A stretch of DNA of 28,301 nucleotides from Spirogloea muscicola (GCA_009602725.1 WELB01000012.1:946941-975241); one strand, 5' to 3'. Numbered from the stretch's first letter, positions 8,745 through 16,608 are shown. A program made the numbers and translations. Notes: generated by a model not told the origin, from the sequence alone.

Positions 8745-8850
8745 AGAGAAGAGCGGACCTGATCTCACGACTCTCCTGCGAATCAGCATTTTCGGTGTGC
8801 CTTGCAGGCTGGCTACACCGTGGCCGTGAAACACGTCTGTCATGCACGTT
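8745..8850 (+). mobile_element. LINE-like fragment (REERT-SHD block)
   Basis: GAAGAGCGGACCTGATCTCA and the following 90 bases repeat 3312-3430. The reading frames recover REERT, SHD and GYTVAVKHVCHAR, equivalent to GERTASHDLLRDGM...FKVAVENS. It carries the same TGA after REERT as the copy at 3205, so the two are sibling copies of an already mutated source. Confidence 0.6.
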
Positions 8851-8884
8851 CAGAGGTTACTTGCTTATTGCGCCACCCGGGCTC

Positions 8885-8952
8885 CTTCAGACCTTGTCCT
8901 TTGGGCTGGCCTCTCACAGCCACCAGTCAGTTTGGAAGCGCTGTTGCTGTTT
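8885..8952 (+). repeat. Hairpin module, canonical copy
   Basis: CTTCAGACCTTGTCCTTTGG, then GGGCTGGCCTCTCACAGCCA (8903-8922), then CCAGTCAGTTTGGAAGCGCT. It is one of the best-preserved units and shows the full layout of upstream box, palindrome and GGAAGCGCTGTTG tail. Confidence 0.75.
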
Positions 8953-8959
8953 TCTTTTG

Positions 8960-9357
8960 TACAGTTTTGAGCTCTGCCATCTGTGCTGGTGTGCAAAGAC
9001 GAAGCGCACAGGGAATTGATGCAAGCCGCAGCCGCCGCCGTCACGCCTTGCGGGGATTTGCTGCAGCTCCGGTGCCACCGCCGCTGCCGCTGCTGCCGCT
9101 GTGGCTGCTGCTGGCAACCTCACTACGCGACCTCCGTACTGCCGCGCTTGCAGTGCGCTCTGCTGGGCCGGCGGGGATCGGTGGCGTACGCCCTAGTGAG
9201 TGCAAGGAAGCAAGCCCCTCCAGCCCCCTCAAACCCTGACCCCGGCGGCACGCCCTAGCGCTGCCAGCCTGGATCTCATGGGTCGGCGCCAACCCAACGG
9301 TGGAGATCCAACCAATCCACCAACCGCTGAGACTACCGGACACCCTAGCTCAGGGAT
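8960..9357. other. GC-rich stretch with no recognised gene
   Basis: It contains GCC/GCTGCC-rich sequence (9025-9110) and an open plus-strand frame with KDEAHRELMQAAAAAVTPCG followed by Cys/Arg-rich low complexity. That frame could be part of an exon, but no splice partner was found. Two copies of CCAACC-rich sequence at 9286-9330 precede a telo-box. Confidence 0.4.
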
Positions 9358-9366
9358 AAACCCTAA
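9358..9366 (+). promoter_or_regulatory. Telo-box AAACCCTAA
   Basis: An exact AAACCCTAA lies 230 bp upstream of the leucine-rich-repeat fragment. In plants such boxes occur in promoters of translation and cell-cycle genes. A role here is inference. Confidence 0.35.
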
Positions 9367-9591
9367 GCTCCTCATAGAATCTCCACCAACTTCTTGCTGT
9401 TTGTGAGAGAGAGCGACTTAGATGTAGAGCGAAGGATGTTCAAGGACGTGAGACTTGGGCACCATTGTGCAAAGGACAGGAACTGTCGCTCCCCCATGTG
9501 CCCTTCACTTGGGAGGAGCGAGAGCTGCCTGGTTGGTCTTGAGCTTGAAGTTCGTGTGCGTGATGCGGATACAGATACAGATGATTGACCT

Positions 9592-10067
9592 TTGGCTTCA
9601 GATTCTACAGTAGCTCCTGACATTTTGGATGCATGGAACAGCCTTAAGCTTGACTCTCTCAGGAGTCTCTCCTGCGAGCACATGCACGCCCACAACTTGG
9701 TCAGCCTAGGGATTACAGTCCCCCTTACTAAAGACTTCCAACACCTGCTGCTTAGAGTTGTTTCTCTCGCCTTGGCAGCTTTCCAAATATTTTCCTGGTT
9801 CGCCTGAGCTTTTGGACATTTATTATGTCCATCGTGATGGCAACCACGACTCATAATGTCAATATCTGCTTTTCCTGTCATGGAAGACAAATTCGTGACT
9901 TGGCTGTAATAGCAAAGACGTCCCCGCATTTGCGAGAAGTGCACTTGAGAGCCTGCATGACTGTACGGATGGAGTCAGTTCTTGACCTTCTCTTTTCGTG
10001 CCCGAATTTAACTACATCAGATTCTGGGAATGCTCTGTGGCTGCTTCAAAGTCGACGGCTTGCTTAG
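9592..10067 (+). pseudogene. Leucine-rich-repeat protein fragment
   Basis: Two plus-strand stretches have the leucine-rich-repeat pattern of F-box/LRR (AMN1/Skp2-like) proteins. The first is DILDAWNSLKLDSLRSLSC (near 9619-9675). The second is IRDLAVIAKTSPHLREVHLR, then VRMESVLDLLFSCPNLTT (9890-10015), where PHLREVHLRAC and SCPNLT fit the LRR-CC consensus. Stops separate the two stretches, so either an intron lies between about 9680 and 9880 or the gene is broken. No F-box, start codon or downstream repeats were found. It is probably a partial or decayed gene, and a real multi-exon gene with unresolved exons remains possible. Confidence 0.4.
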
Positions 10068-10079
10068 CAAACGAGTGGC

Positions 10080-10690
10080 ACGTTCTCCGAGGGCATGTAT
10101 GTGAAGTAGTGCACTTAGAAATTGTAGATGGAGACTGGGGACTCGATTTGGGGTGATTGTGACCCAGATCGGTTTGACACGGTCTATATTACATATATGG
10201 ACAATGCTTCAGCCACTCTCATTGAGATGGAAGTGAGGCTCAAGGAAAGGTGCTGGTTTATTTTGATGTGGGGTGCATGGAAGTAGCAATACTTGCATCG
10301 AGTAGATGCCACCTTGTGCTGGTCATGGCATGCAGATGGGCTCTCCTAGAAGCAGTGTTAGGTCCAAGGACCTTAATGCAGATCCTGGCAGCCATCTAAC
10401 AGAGTGAGGCAATTGCAGGCTAGCATGATTGCACGAAGGTTCTGTACTGCAAGTACACAGATACCTCTCGATACGAAGCATAATGTCGCCTGAGAGCGGG
10501 TGAGCCCAAACGATGTGAATAGCTGGCAAAATGGCGGAGAAACATCTCTTCGTGGAGCTCCTGCACGAGGTTCGAGCCATGATCGGCTGCATAATTTCAA
10601 GGGCCCATTGGCAACATAGGGCGGAGAGGAAGTGGGCTCCTGTATGAAGAACTGGCTGTAGGAGCAGGCCAAGGGCGACGGCGTTCACAA
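10080..10690. other. No gene recognised
   Basis: Open frames on both strands are short or have unremarkable translations. A small plus-strand piece reading DRFDTVYITYMDNASATLIE (10168-10230) may be a relic exon but could not be joined to anything. Confidence 0.4.
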
Positions 10691-10693
10691 TCC

Positions 10694-10890
10694 CAACCCT
10701 CAAAAGCTCCTTCATCGCTGTCCATCGTTGGCCAGCTTCGCGATCGCAAGGGAACTACGCATGCAGCGGGAAGCACGCGCCGGTGTATCGGTGCAACCAA
10801 TCAGGACGGTGGCCAGCTTGCCAGCTGCCAGCCCGCTTGGCGGCTAGCTTGCTTGTCTTCACTTGAGCTGGCCACCCTTTCATTTCATGC
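10694..10890 (+). repeat. Dispersed 195-bp repeat, copy A
   Basis: AACCCTCAAAAGCTCC through GCGATCGCAAGGGAACTACG, GGACGGTGGCCAGCTTGCCA and GGCCACCCTTTCATTTCA is repeated at 12248-12440 in the same orientation with moderate divergence. Its last 30 bases recur alone at 15483-15512 and inverted at 13955-13982. Confidence 0.75.
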
Positions 10891-10894
10891 GCAC

Positions 10895-11030
10895 GGCGCG
10901 CCTTCTCTCTCTCTTTGGACTGACCTCTCGCAGCTATTGGAGCAAGCGCGGCCAGATTAATTGGTGGCTGGGAGAGGCCAGCCCAAAAGAATGGACAAGG
11001 TCTGAAGGAGTCGGAGTGCTAAGGACTGAG
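10895..11030. repeat. Facing hairpin modules
   Basis: A plus-strand module (10912-10935, GACTGACCTCTCGCAGCTA, diverged) is followed by the GCGGCCAGATTAA unit. Then comes a minus-strand module at 10964-10984 (GTGGCTGGGAGAGGCCAGCC) and its flank AAAAGAATGGACAAGGTCTG. Two units therefore face each other. Confidence 0.65.
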
Positions 11031-11129
11031 ACAGCAGTAAGCGAACTCTCAGCTATTGCCTTCCACTGGTAGAGTTGCTTTTCTTTGCCAGCTTGCATCC
11101 ACATTTCTGAGTCGAACGAATGAAAGTAA

Positions 11130-11512
11130 ACCAGCAGCAAGCCATTTGCGCCAAAGGCTCCGTGTACGTCGACGGCGAGTGGAGACAAACTCGTTTCCCA
11201 CCGGGTGATCCGAATATTTCCGTTCTTTGGCGCCTGCCGCTTTGGCGGACTGCGTAGCCCGCCTCCTCCGACGAGAGTTTGGCGCTCCTGGAATCAAAAG
11301 AGTCAGTCGTGACAACGTCGGCAATGAGCCGAGGCCCCCCGCCGAGGGCGATGGCGACGAGATCGGCGCGCCGGGTGTGGAGGCGGCCATCCGCCCCAGC
11401 GGTCGGAGGCATGATGCTGGTATTCTCGAGCGCCACAGACCTCCACGAATATGCCAAACATGGTATTGCGTTGCTAGTCGTGGGTTTCGGTCCGCTCGCC
11501 TCCCCGTGGGCA
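11130..11512 (-). mobile_element. LINE-like segment, inverted 5' part
   Basis: The minus-strand reading gives ENTSIMPPTAGADGRLHTRR, then RADLVAIALGGGPRLIADVV, TTDSFDSRSAKLSSEEAGYA, KYSDHPVGNEF and, after a frameshift, SPLAVDVHGAFGANG at the left end. The upstream limit at the junction is about GERTETHD (near 11500). This is the part of the source protein just before the portion found in plus orientation at 11530-11925. The pair fits a LINE 5' inversion. Confidence 0.7.
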
Positions 11513-11529
11513 CCCCCGTGCGCTTCCTT

Positions 11530-11925
11530 AGGACTCGCTGGCTTGACCTTCTCCAGCGCCTTGCGCGGCGTGCAGTGGCCCGCCGCCAAGAGCAGCAGAG
11601 CGAGCAGCCTGGCTTCCATGCCGCCGGGTCCCTTGCTCAAGATTTCCGGATGGGCTTGGCCGTTTACCCGCAGCGGTCCCTTGCCTTCGCTGTCCACTTG
11701 CGTGCAGGCCGCGCCTTGGCTGCTGGATTTTTTTAATTATTTCCGGCACCGTTTTGTGGCCTTTGTGGCCTGCGAATATTGTCCATTCTTTTCTGGCCTG
11801 CCTTTGCTAGCCCCTCTTTCTATGGGCGAGCAATTTCTCTTGGCTGCGGCCTCTGGTTTCCGTCAGGGCGTTGTCTATCCGCCTGCTGGCTGTTCCAATT
11901 TGCACGTACTGACTAGAGGTTACTG
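11530..11925 (+). mobile_element. LINE-like tail, direct 3' part, with insertion
   Basis: It begins at TRWLDLLQRLARRAVARRQE and continues SLAQDFRMGLAVYPQRSLAF and VHLRAGRALAA. A 113-bp insertion breaks it, and it resumes as LAAASGFRQGVVYPPAGCSN and LHVLTRGY with a TGA at 11924-11926. Its first residues are contiguous, in the source protein, with the left end of the inverted segment at 11130. The 3'UTR (CTTGCTGCCGTCTTAGCGCC) and a fragment with CACCAGTCAATTTGGCAGCG follow. Confidence 0.75.
11715..11849 (+). mobile_element. 113-bp short-element insertion with target duplication
   Basis: CTTGGCTGCTG (11715-11725) and CTTGGCTGCGG (11839-11849) flank 11726-11838. Excision restores the LINE reading ALAAASGFRQG. 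The insert begins with a T-rich GATTTTTTTAATTATTT segment and ends with the CTTTGCTAG hairpin variant (TTCTGGCCTGCCTTTGCTAG), matching 1582-1635. Confidence 0.6.
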
Positions 11926-11989
11926 AGAATCTCCTTGCTGCCGTCTTAGCGCCTCTCATAGCCACCAGTCAATTTGGCAGCGCTGTTGT

Positions 11990-12245
11990 TTTACTTAGGC
12001 CCCTCGTGGGAGCCAAGGGCTGCTTGTCACAAGTCTGTTAGTCCATGGATTATTCTCTTCTATTTGGATCCAATCCTACCGTTCAGTTCAAGCTTGTAGA
12101 AGTTGTTTGATGGCTTCCACATTCGAATATTAAGATCTCTACTGGATCAGATGGGATAATGAAAAGAGCAATTATTATTCAGACCACACCTTAGTACCAA
12201 TCTGCCTTTTAGGATAGTAGGGTAGATTAGTATCAAGACCAAACT
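11990..12245. other. AT-rich stretch without a gene
   Basis: This is markedly AT-rich compared with its surroundings (TTATTCTCTTCTATTTGG, AATTATTATTCAGACC). No repeat relative, exon or RNA gene was seen. It separates the LINE tail at 11530 from repeat copy B. Confidence 0.4.
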
Positions 12246-12247
12246 CA

Positions 12248-12440
12248 AACCCTCAAAACCTCCGTTATCGTTGTCCATCGTCGTCTATCTTTGCGATCGT
12301 AAGAGAACTACGCATGCAGCAAGAGCACGCGCCGGTGCCTTGGTGCAACCAGTGAGGACGGTGGCCAGCTTGCCAGCTGCCAGCTCGCTTGGCGGCCAGC
12401 TTGCTTGTCTTCCGGTAAAGTGGCCACCCTTACATTTCAG
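12248..12440 (+). repeat. Dispersed 195-bp repeat, copy B
   Basis: This is the direct partner of 10694-10890, sharing AACCCTCAAAACCTCC, the GCGATCGTAAGAGAACTACG segment and GGACGGTGGCCAGCTTGCCA. The spacing between copies is about 1.55 kb. Confidence 0.75.
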
Positions 12441-12574
12441 CTCAGCTCCCTCAGCTTGTCTGATTTCTACTGCTGACACGGGGGTACTAATGAAGAGCGC
12501 CCGGTCTGCCTAGCCTGTGGCTCCGTCATGAACATCTGTATGCCGCTAGCTGGCTTTTACAGCCGCTCTTTGAT

Positions 12575-12930
12575 TTCAGCAGCGGCATTCTTTCCATTGT
12601 CATGCGCACCGCGCACTCACTCTCTCGTTGGGCTGGCCTTCAGCAGCCATTGCCTTACATTATACAAGCTATTTCTCTTTGCCAGCTTGCATCCACATCC
12701 CTGTCAACGAAAGAGAGAAAGACTCTTCCAGTAGAGGGCGAATGCTGTGATCGACCAGCCCAGGGAAAAGAATGAGCAAGATTTGAAGGGGCCAGAAAAT
12801 CGCTAGAGCACACAGCGACCAAAGTGGCCACTGGATGCTCAATATCAGAGAAGAAAACAGCTCTTACAACCTAACGGCAGTGGCTGCGAGAGGCCAGCCC
12901 AAAGGAATGGACAAGGTCTGAAAGGGGCAG
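12575..12930. repeat. Cluster of hairpin modules and LINE 3'UTR relics
   Basis: A plus module lies at 12626-12650 (GGGCTGGCCTTCAGCAGCCA). Minus modules lie at about 12757-12785 (ACCAGCCCAGGGAAAAGAAT) and 12881-12925 (TGGCTGCGAGAGGCCAGCCC with AAAGGAATGGACAAGGTCTG). Between them, 12800-12845 is the inverse of the LINE 3'UTR at 7813-7860. Confidence 0.6.
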
Positions 12931-13019
12931 CTGGCGCTATTCTCTAAGACGTCGGCAAGTGGGCTCGCAAACGGAAGAAAGTGCTCTCCCACAGGAGCTG
13001 GGAAAGGCCAGCCCAGAAA

Positions 13020-13280
13020 GTCCCTGGCTAGGGCCAGAGGCTGCAGCTAAGGCACGACCGGCACGCAGATGTAGTGCGCGAGCCATGGACCTCTGCAGTG
13101 AGACGGACAGGCGCATGCGATAACCTCTAGACAGTAAGTGCAAGTCTGAGAAACAAGAGAGCGGAAAAGCGACGCCCTGACGGAACCTAAAGGCAGCAGC
13201 CAAGACGCGGCCTGCACGCACGTGGACGGCGAAGGCGAAGGACCTCTGCAGAGAGGTTGCCAGGCGCATTCTGTACACCT
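13020..13280 (-). mobile_element. Two LINE tails fused in tandem
   Basis: In one open minus-strand frame, a first tail (YRMRLATSLQRSFAFAVHVR ... CFSDLHLLSRG) runs straight into a second (YRMRLSVSLQRSMARALHLR AGRALAAASG, each under 20 residues when read separately). The join falls exactly at the Tyr codon, which is both the last residue of the tail (SRGY) and the start of the YRMRL block. The second copy ends at a hairpin module (13000-13015). Confidence 0.65.
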
Positions 13281-13432
13281 AGGGCTATTTCACACAGGGA
13301 CGGACGGACGGACGCCTGGCGTCCCGCCCCGGTGGGGCAACATTTCGTGTATTTGAAACAAACGAAGGCCAAATGGCCAAGTACAAAGGCAAGCAGATTA
13401 AGGCCTACATAACCTACAGTAGATTGACCCGC

Positions 13433-13645
13433 TCAGAAACCACGGGTCAAAACATAAAGGTCGCTAACCGATGCCTGGATAGTAGATGGCAGATACGAAG
13501 CCCTTCTGCTACCAACTAGAGCTCGCCCAGCTTTCTGGTGCAAAGCATTAGCCTGAGCACGCTGCAAACAGGCCGAAACTCGTCGTCGCAACAACGACAG
13601 ATAAGCAGCTGGCAAGCCCATCTCAGCCGGGAACACATCTGCATG
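13433..13645 (-). mobile_element. LINE-like tail, HQKAGRAL subfamily
   Basis: The minus-strand reading gives HADVFPAEMGLPAAYLSLLR, RRVSACLQRAQANALHQKAG, RALVGS and SVSDLYVLTRGF, with TGA at 13433-13435. It matches 2241-2453 more closely than the main subfamily. The upstream boundary coincides with the single ambiguous base N at 13647, and sequence on the other side (13650-13800) is unrelated, so the junction may be an assembly seam. Confidence 0.6.
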
Positions 13646-13809
13646 TNACGGGGGCGCTGAGGACAGGCGCGCCGCCCCTGCCCGGTACCCCGCCAACGAC
13701 GTCGCCGGCTCAGGGCGCCCTTGTGAGAGACGGTGGCCTCGGCTGCCCAGCCCGCCAGACCACAGCGCTTCCCGCGAGCCTGCTGCCGCTCCTGAGGCAC
13801 AGGGAGCTT

Positions 13810-13995
13810 GTACATTCGTTCGGGCTAGCCACTCACAGCCGTTGCATGGGAAACGCTGCTTTCTCGTTGTGAAGAAAGCCTGTCGACGAGTGAGCTCGTC
13901 CAAAGGGGGCGAGGCCCGTGAAAAGCCAGCCCGAAAGAGAGAAGGCGCGCGGGGGCGCATGAAATGAAAGGGAGGCCATTTCAAGCCAATACATT
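13810..13995. repeat. Facing hairpin modules
   Basis: A plus module (13822-13843, GGGCTAGCCACTCACAGCCG) and a minus module (13918-13945, GTGAAAAGCCAGCCCGAAAG) face each other. The inverted GGCGCATGAAATGAAAGGG end of the 195-bp repeat follows. Confidence 0.6.
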
Positions 13996-14070
13996 GTTCA
14001 AGCAGAGGCGAGTGCAAACTAAACAAGGCTACATAAGACGGACACCTAAACTAATGTGCTTAAGGTGACA

Positions 14071-14530
14071 TTAGTACCCACGGGAGAGCACAAACAAATC
14101 GGACAAGCTAACTTGGGGAGCTGGAGCGCCGCCACGAAAGCCGGAGGCCCGACTTAGAGCGCGCCCTGCACGTTGATGAAGAGCCAAGGCTTGCGAGCGC
14201 AGCAAACAAAGCGAGAGCCGCATTCTATAATATGCAATTAAGGCCTGTGGAATGCTGGAGTGACCCAACCTGCCCCCCCGACTTCTACGACGCGCATCAA
14301 CCAGCCGGGCCAGATGCTGGATCAGGGAGGACCATTTCAAGCCGTAGCCGCCGTAGATATCCATGGCACACGGGCAAAGATGGTCCCCTCGGGGATGGTC
14401 CTGGTAGTGCCGCTCCTTCTTGCGCTCCGCGCTGGACGTGGCCCAGCCAGACACGGTTGACGTGGGTGCGCCAGCCTTGTATGCGTCGATCAGTACCACG
14501 TCCAGGAGCAGACGAGGCCCACCGCCCCGG
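14071..14530 (-). mobile_element. LINE-like tail, longest intact minus copy
   Basis: The open minus-strand frame reads through DVVLIDAYKAGAPTSTVSG, ERKKERHYQDHPRGDHL, CAMDIYGGYGLKWSSLIQHL, RMRLSLCLLRSQALALHQRA and VSLSDLFVLSRGY. GGGPRLLL is readable upstream of the first ATG. The frame covers more than 140 codons without a stop, the best-preserved stretch of this protein in the window. It meets a plus-strand tail fragment head to head at about 14533. Confidence 0.7.
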
Positions 14531-14533
14531 GGG

Positions 14534-14740
14534 GTGGCGACCTGCTGCCTCCGGGTTTCGTCAGGGCGACGCTTTTCCGCTCTCTACTTATTCTGACTTG
14601 CACTTACTGTCTAGAGGTCATTGCGAGCCCACTTGCTGACGTCTAAGAGACTAGTATCCTGCTTTTTGCGCCATCCGGCCCTTCCAGACCTTGTCCATAC
14701 CTATGGGCTGGCCTCTCACAGCCATTAATGTCAATTTGGG
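14534..14740 (+). mobile_element. LINE-like tail fragment with 3'UTR and hairpin
   Basis: LPPGFRQGDAFPLSTYSD, then LHLLSRGH and TGA near 14622-14625. The 3'UTR (CTTGCTGACGTCTAAGAG, CGCCATCCGGCCCTTCCAGA, CCTTGTCCATACC) and a canonical hairpin module (14705-14724) follow. Confidence 0.65.
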
Positions 14741-14845
14741 AGCGTTTTCCAAGTCAGGCCACCGGCTTCCGAAACGGCACTCGGGCTCCCCAACTTAGCT
14801 TGTCGGAAATTATGTGCTCCCCCGTGGGTACTAATGTCACACTAA

Positions 14846-14945
14846 TTAACTGGTGGCTGGGAGAGAAGTGGCTCTCCCAATGGGGGCAAGGGCTGTGAGA
14901 AGCCAGCCCGAAAAGAATTGACAAGGTTCGAAGGGGCCAATCTAC
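14846..14945 (-). repeat. Hairpin module, minus orientation
   Basis: TTAACTGGTGGCTGGGAGA, then GGGCTGTGAGAAGCCAGCCC (14890-14909), then GAAAAGAATTGACAAGGTTC and GAAGGGGCC. It is the reverse complement of the canonical module with its upstream box, and lies just downstream of the tail copy at 15007. Confidence 0.65.
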
Positions 14946-15006
14946 GAGCTAAGCAGAGCCTGTGGGGCCTGAAGAGGCTATGGCAGAAGGGGGGAGGATG
15001 GACCAC

Positions 15007-15345
15007 TCAGTAGTTACGAGTAAGGAGCCTCACATCCGACAGACTAGCTGCCGGAAAACTATCCCCCTGACGAAAGCCGGAGGCCGCAGCGAGAGCACGG
15101 CCAGCACGCAGATGCAAGGCGTGGGCCATGGACCGCTGGAGGGAGACGGACAAGCGCACACGATACACCTGAGCCACCGAGCCAGCGGCGTTGAAGTCAG
15201 CCGGCTCACCACGCCTGCGGGACACAGCGCGCCGTGCAAGCCTGGCCAACAGGTCGAGCCAGTGGGATCCGAGAGCCCCGTGCACGTCCACAGCCAGGGG
15301 GACGAACTCATCGGCAGCCGGGTGGTCGGCGTGTTTGGCCAACGA
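15007..15345 (-). mobile_element. LINE-like tail, best-preserved C-terminus
   Basis: The minus frame is open from HADHPAADEFVPLAVDVHG through LGSHWLDLLARLARRAVSRR, VAQVYRVRLSVSLQRSMAHA, GRALAAASGFRQGDSFP and SLSDVRLLTRNY, to a TGA at 15007-15009. It serves as the reference for the other tails. It is the last LINE copy in the window, and nothing of the family was seen to its right apart from one short repeat end at 15483-15512. Confidence 0.75.
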
Positions 15346-15482
15346 CACTAACGACTTAGTAACAGCCATCGCCCTCTACTGGAAGAGTTTGTCTTTTCAC
15401 CTTGGCCACCTTAGCATAGGGCTTCGCTTTATGTAGCCCCACTTTCTTGCTTTCATATTTGCCTGAACACTGCATTGCTTGA

Positions 15483-15512
15483 TTTGGCCACCCTTTCATT
15501 TCATGCGCAGTG
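15483..15512 (+). repeat. End of the 195-bp repeat
   Basis: GGCCACCCTTTCATTTCATG and GCGCAGTGCGCGCC match the right end of copy A (10868-10902). It marks the right boundary of the repeat-rich region. Confidence 0.55.
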
Positions 15513-15549
15513 CGCGCCATCCCCTTACTACTAATCAGTTGCTGACCAT

Positions 15550-16520
15550 TTGATACTTGCTGTGGCCCAGTCCGGTGTGTCACTGCCCTTCGCAGCGGCA
15601 CAATGCCTCGGGTGCACGCTTATGGGCTTCTCTTTTGACTTCGTGGGCTTCCCTTTGAGAGGCATGGGTGGCAGGATTGGCTTGTATGTCGTGCCACTTG
15701 TATATAGGATATTGATAGTATATTCTCTGACCGAAATCGTGTCGGAGGTACCGTGCTCGCACACCAAGCCAATGCATGACGCGCCTCATATATCCACGTG
15801 AGCACCCACCTTCGCAACCTTGCCAGATTGACACGATTGAGCCACCGACGGGATGTAGCACGATAGTGCTCTTAGTCTGGCGATCGCCACCTGCTTGCTT
15901 CTTCTTTACCAACTTTGTCAAGCATCTGGGCTGTACTTTTGATGTGGAGCCGCTGGCCCTCTTGGATGCGGACCATTTTGCAGGATCATGTATTCAAGCA
16001 GAGTTGGGTTTGGATATTGGCACTTCTGGGAATAACACTGCCCACAGGGTCGAACAACGTTCATGAGCTGATTTAAAGTCAGACATGCAGCACGTTCTCA
16101 GGGTCTTAAGAATTGCAGGAACCAGGTGACAGATCTGTATCCTCCGCCCAAGTTCCTTGCCAGTAAATGTTTACTGATCTCTTGCCCAACTTGAAAAGCG
16201 GACCGATCCGACGATGAATATGATTGACTGCTTCATTTAGCGTGTGTTACATTAGCAGATACTAATAGATTGCGCAGTTTGGCCCTCCATCAAGGGGCAG
16301 TGGCTGTGAGTTGCAGGCCATGACGAAACAGTGTAACCCAGTGCAGTGGCTGCCTTATGTAGCACTCTCAGTCCGTGTCCTCTCCCTGCTTGTGACCTAA
16401 AGAAGGTAAGCAGCTCATATGACTGGGTGACTTCCACATTGGACGTGTCAGGCATTAGGGGCTGACCACCCGAGGTTGATAAGCAGACGGGTTACAGAAC
16501 ATGGCAAAAAGCCAATTGTG
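15550..16520. other. Intergenic stretch, no gene assigned
   Basis: Open frames of up to about 110 codons exist on both strands, but none has recognisable family features or splice partners. A plus-strand piece reading CFFFTNFVKHLGCTFDVEPL (15896-15960) could be a relic exon. Confidence 0.4.
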
Positions 16521-16528
16521 GTGATTGC

Positions 16529-16532
16529 AAAA
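16529..16532 (-). terminator. RNA polymerase III T4 terminator
   Basis: On the minus strand, TTTT begins four bases after the last base of tRNA-Ala, the expected place for a pol III stop. Confidence 0.75.
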
Positions 16533-16535
16533 GTC

Positions 16536-16608
16536 TGGAGGTGAGGGGCATCGATCCCCTTACCTATCGCATGCGAAGCGATCGCTCTACCATTTGAGCT
16601 ACACCCCC
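16536..16608 (-). tRNA. tRNA-Ala(CGC)
   Basis: This is a 73-nt cloverleaf without an intron. The acceptor GGGGGTG pairs with CACCTCC, including the G3:U70 wobble pair that identifies alanine tRNAs. The D arm is GCTC...GAGC. The anticodon stem is ATCGC/GCGAT with loop TTCGCAT, giving CGC at 16573-16575 (reads GCG). The T arm is AGGGG/CCCCT with loop ATCGATG. A54 in the T loop is typical of plant tRNA-Ala. The internal A box (TAGCTCAAATGG) fits the consensus. The B box (GGATCGATGCC) has only the A54 change. Discriminator A73 is present and CCA is not encoded, as in nuclear eukaryotic genes. Confidence 0.95.

Noticed and set aside
1-15512. CRISPR array or prokaryotic integron
   Set aside because: The repeats are irregularly spaced, on both strands, differ in length and carry LINE protein blocks. 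No uniform spacers are present, and the genes contain introns.
15531-15921. 113-codon minus-strand open frame, and a plus-strand frame with hydrophobic residues
   Set aside because: Composition is unremarkable, there are no domain motifs, and the two strands shadow each other.
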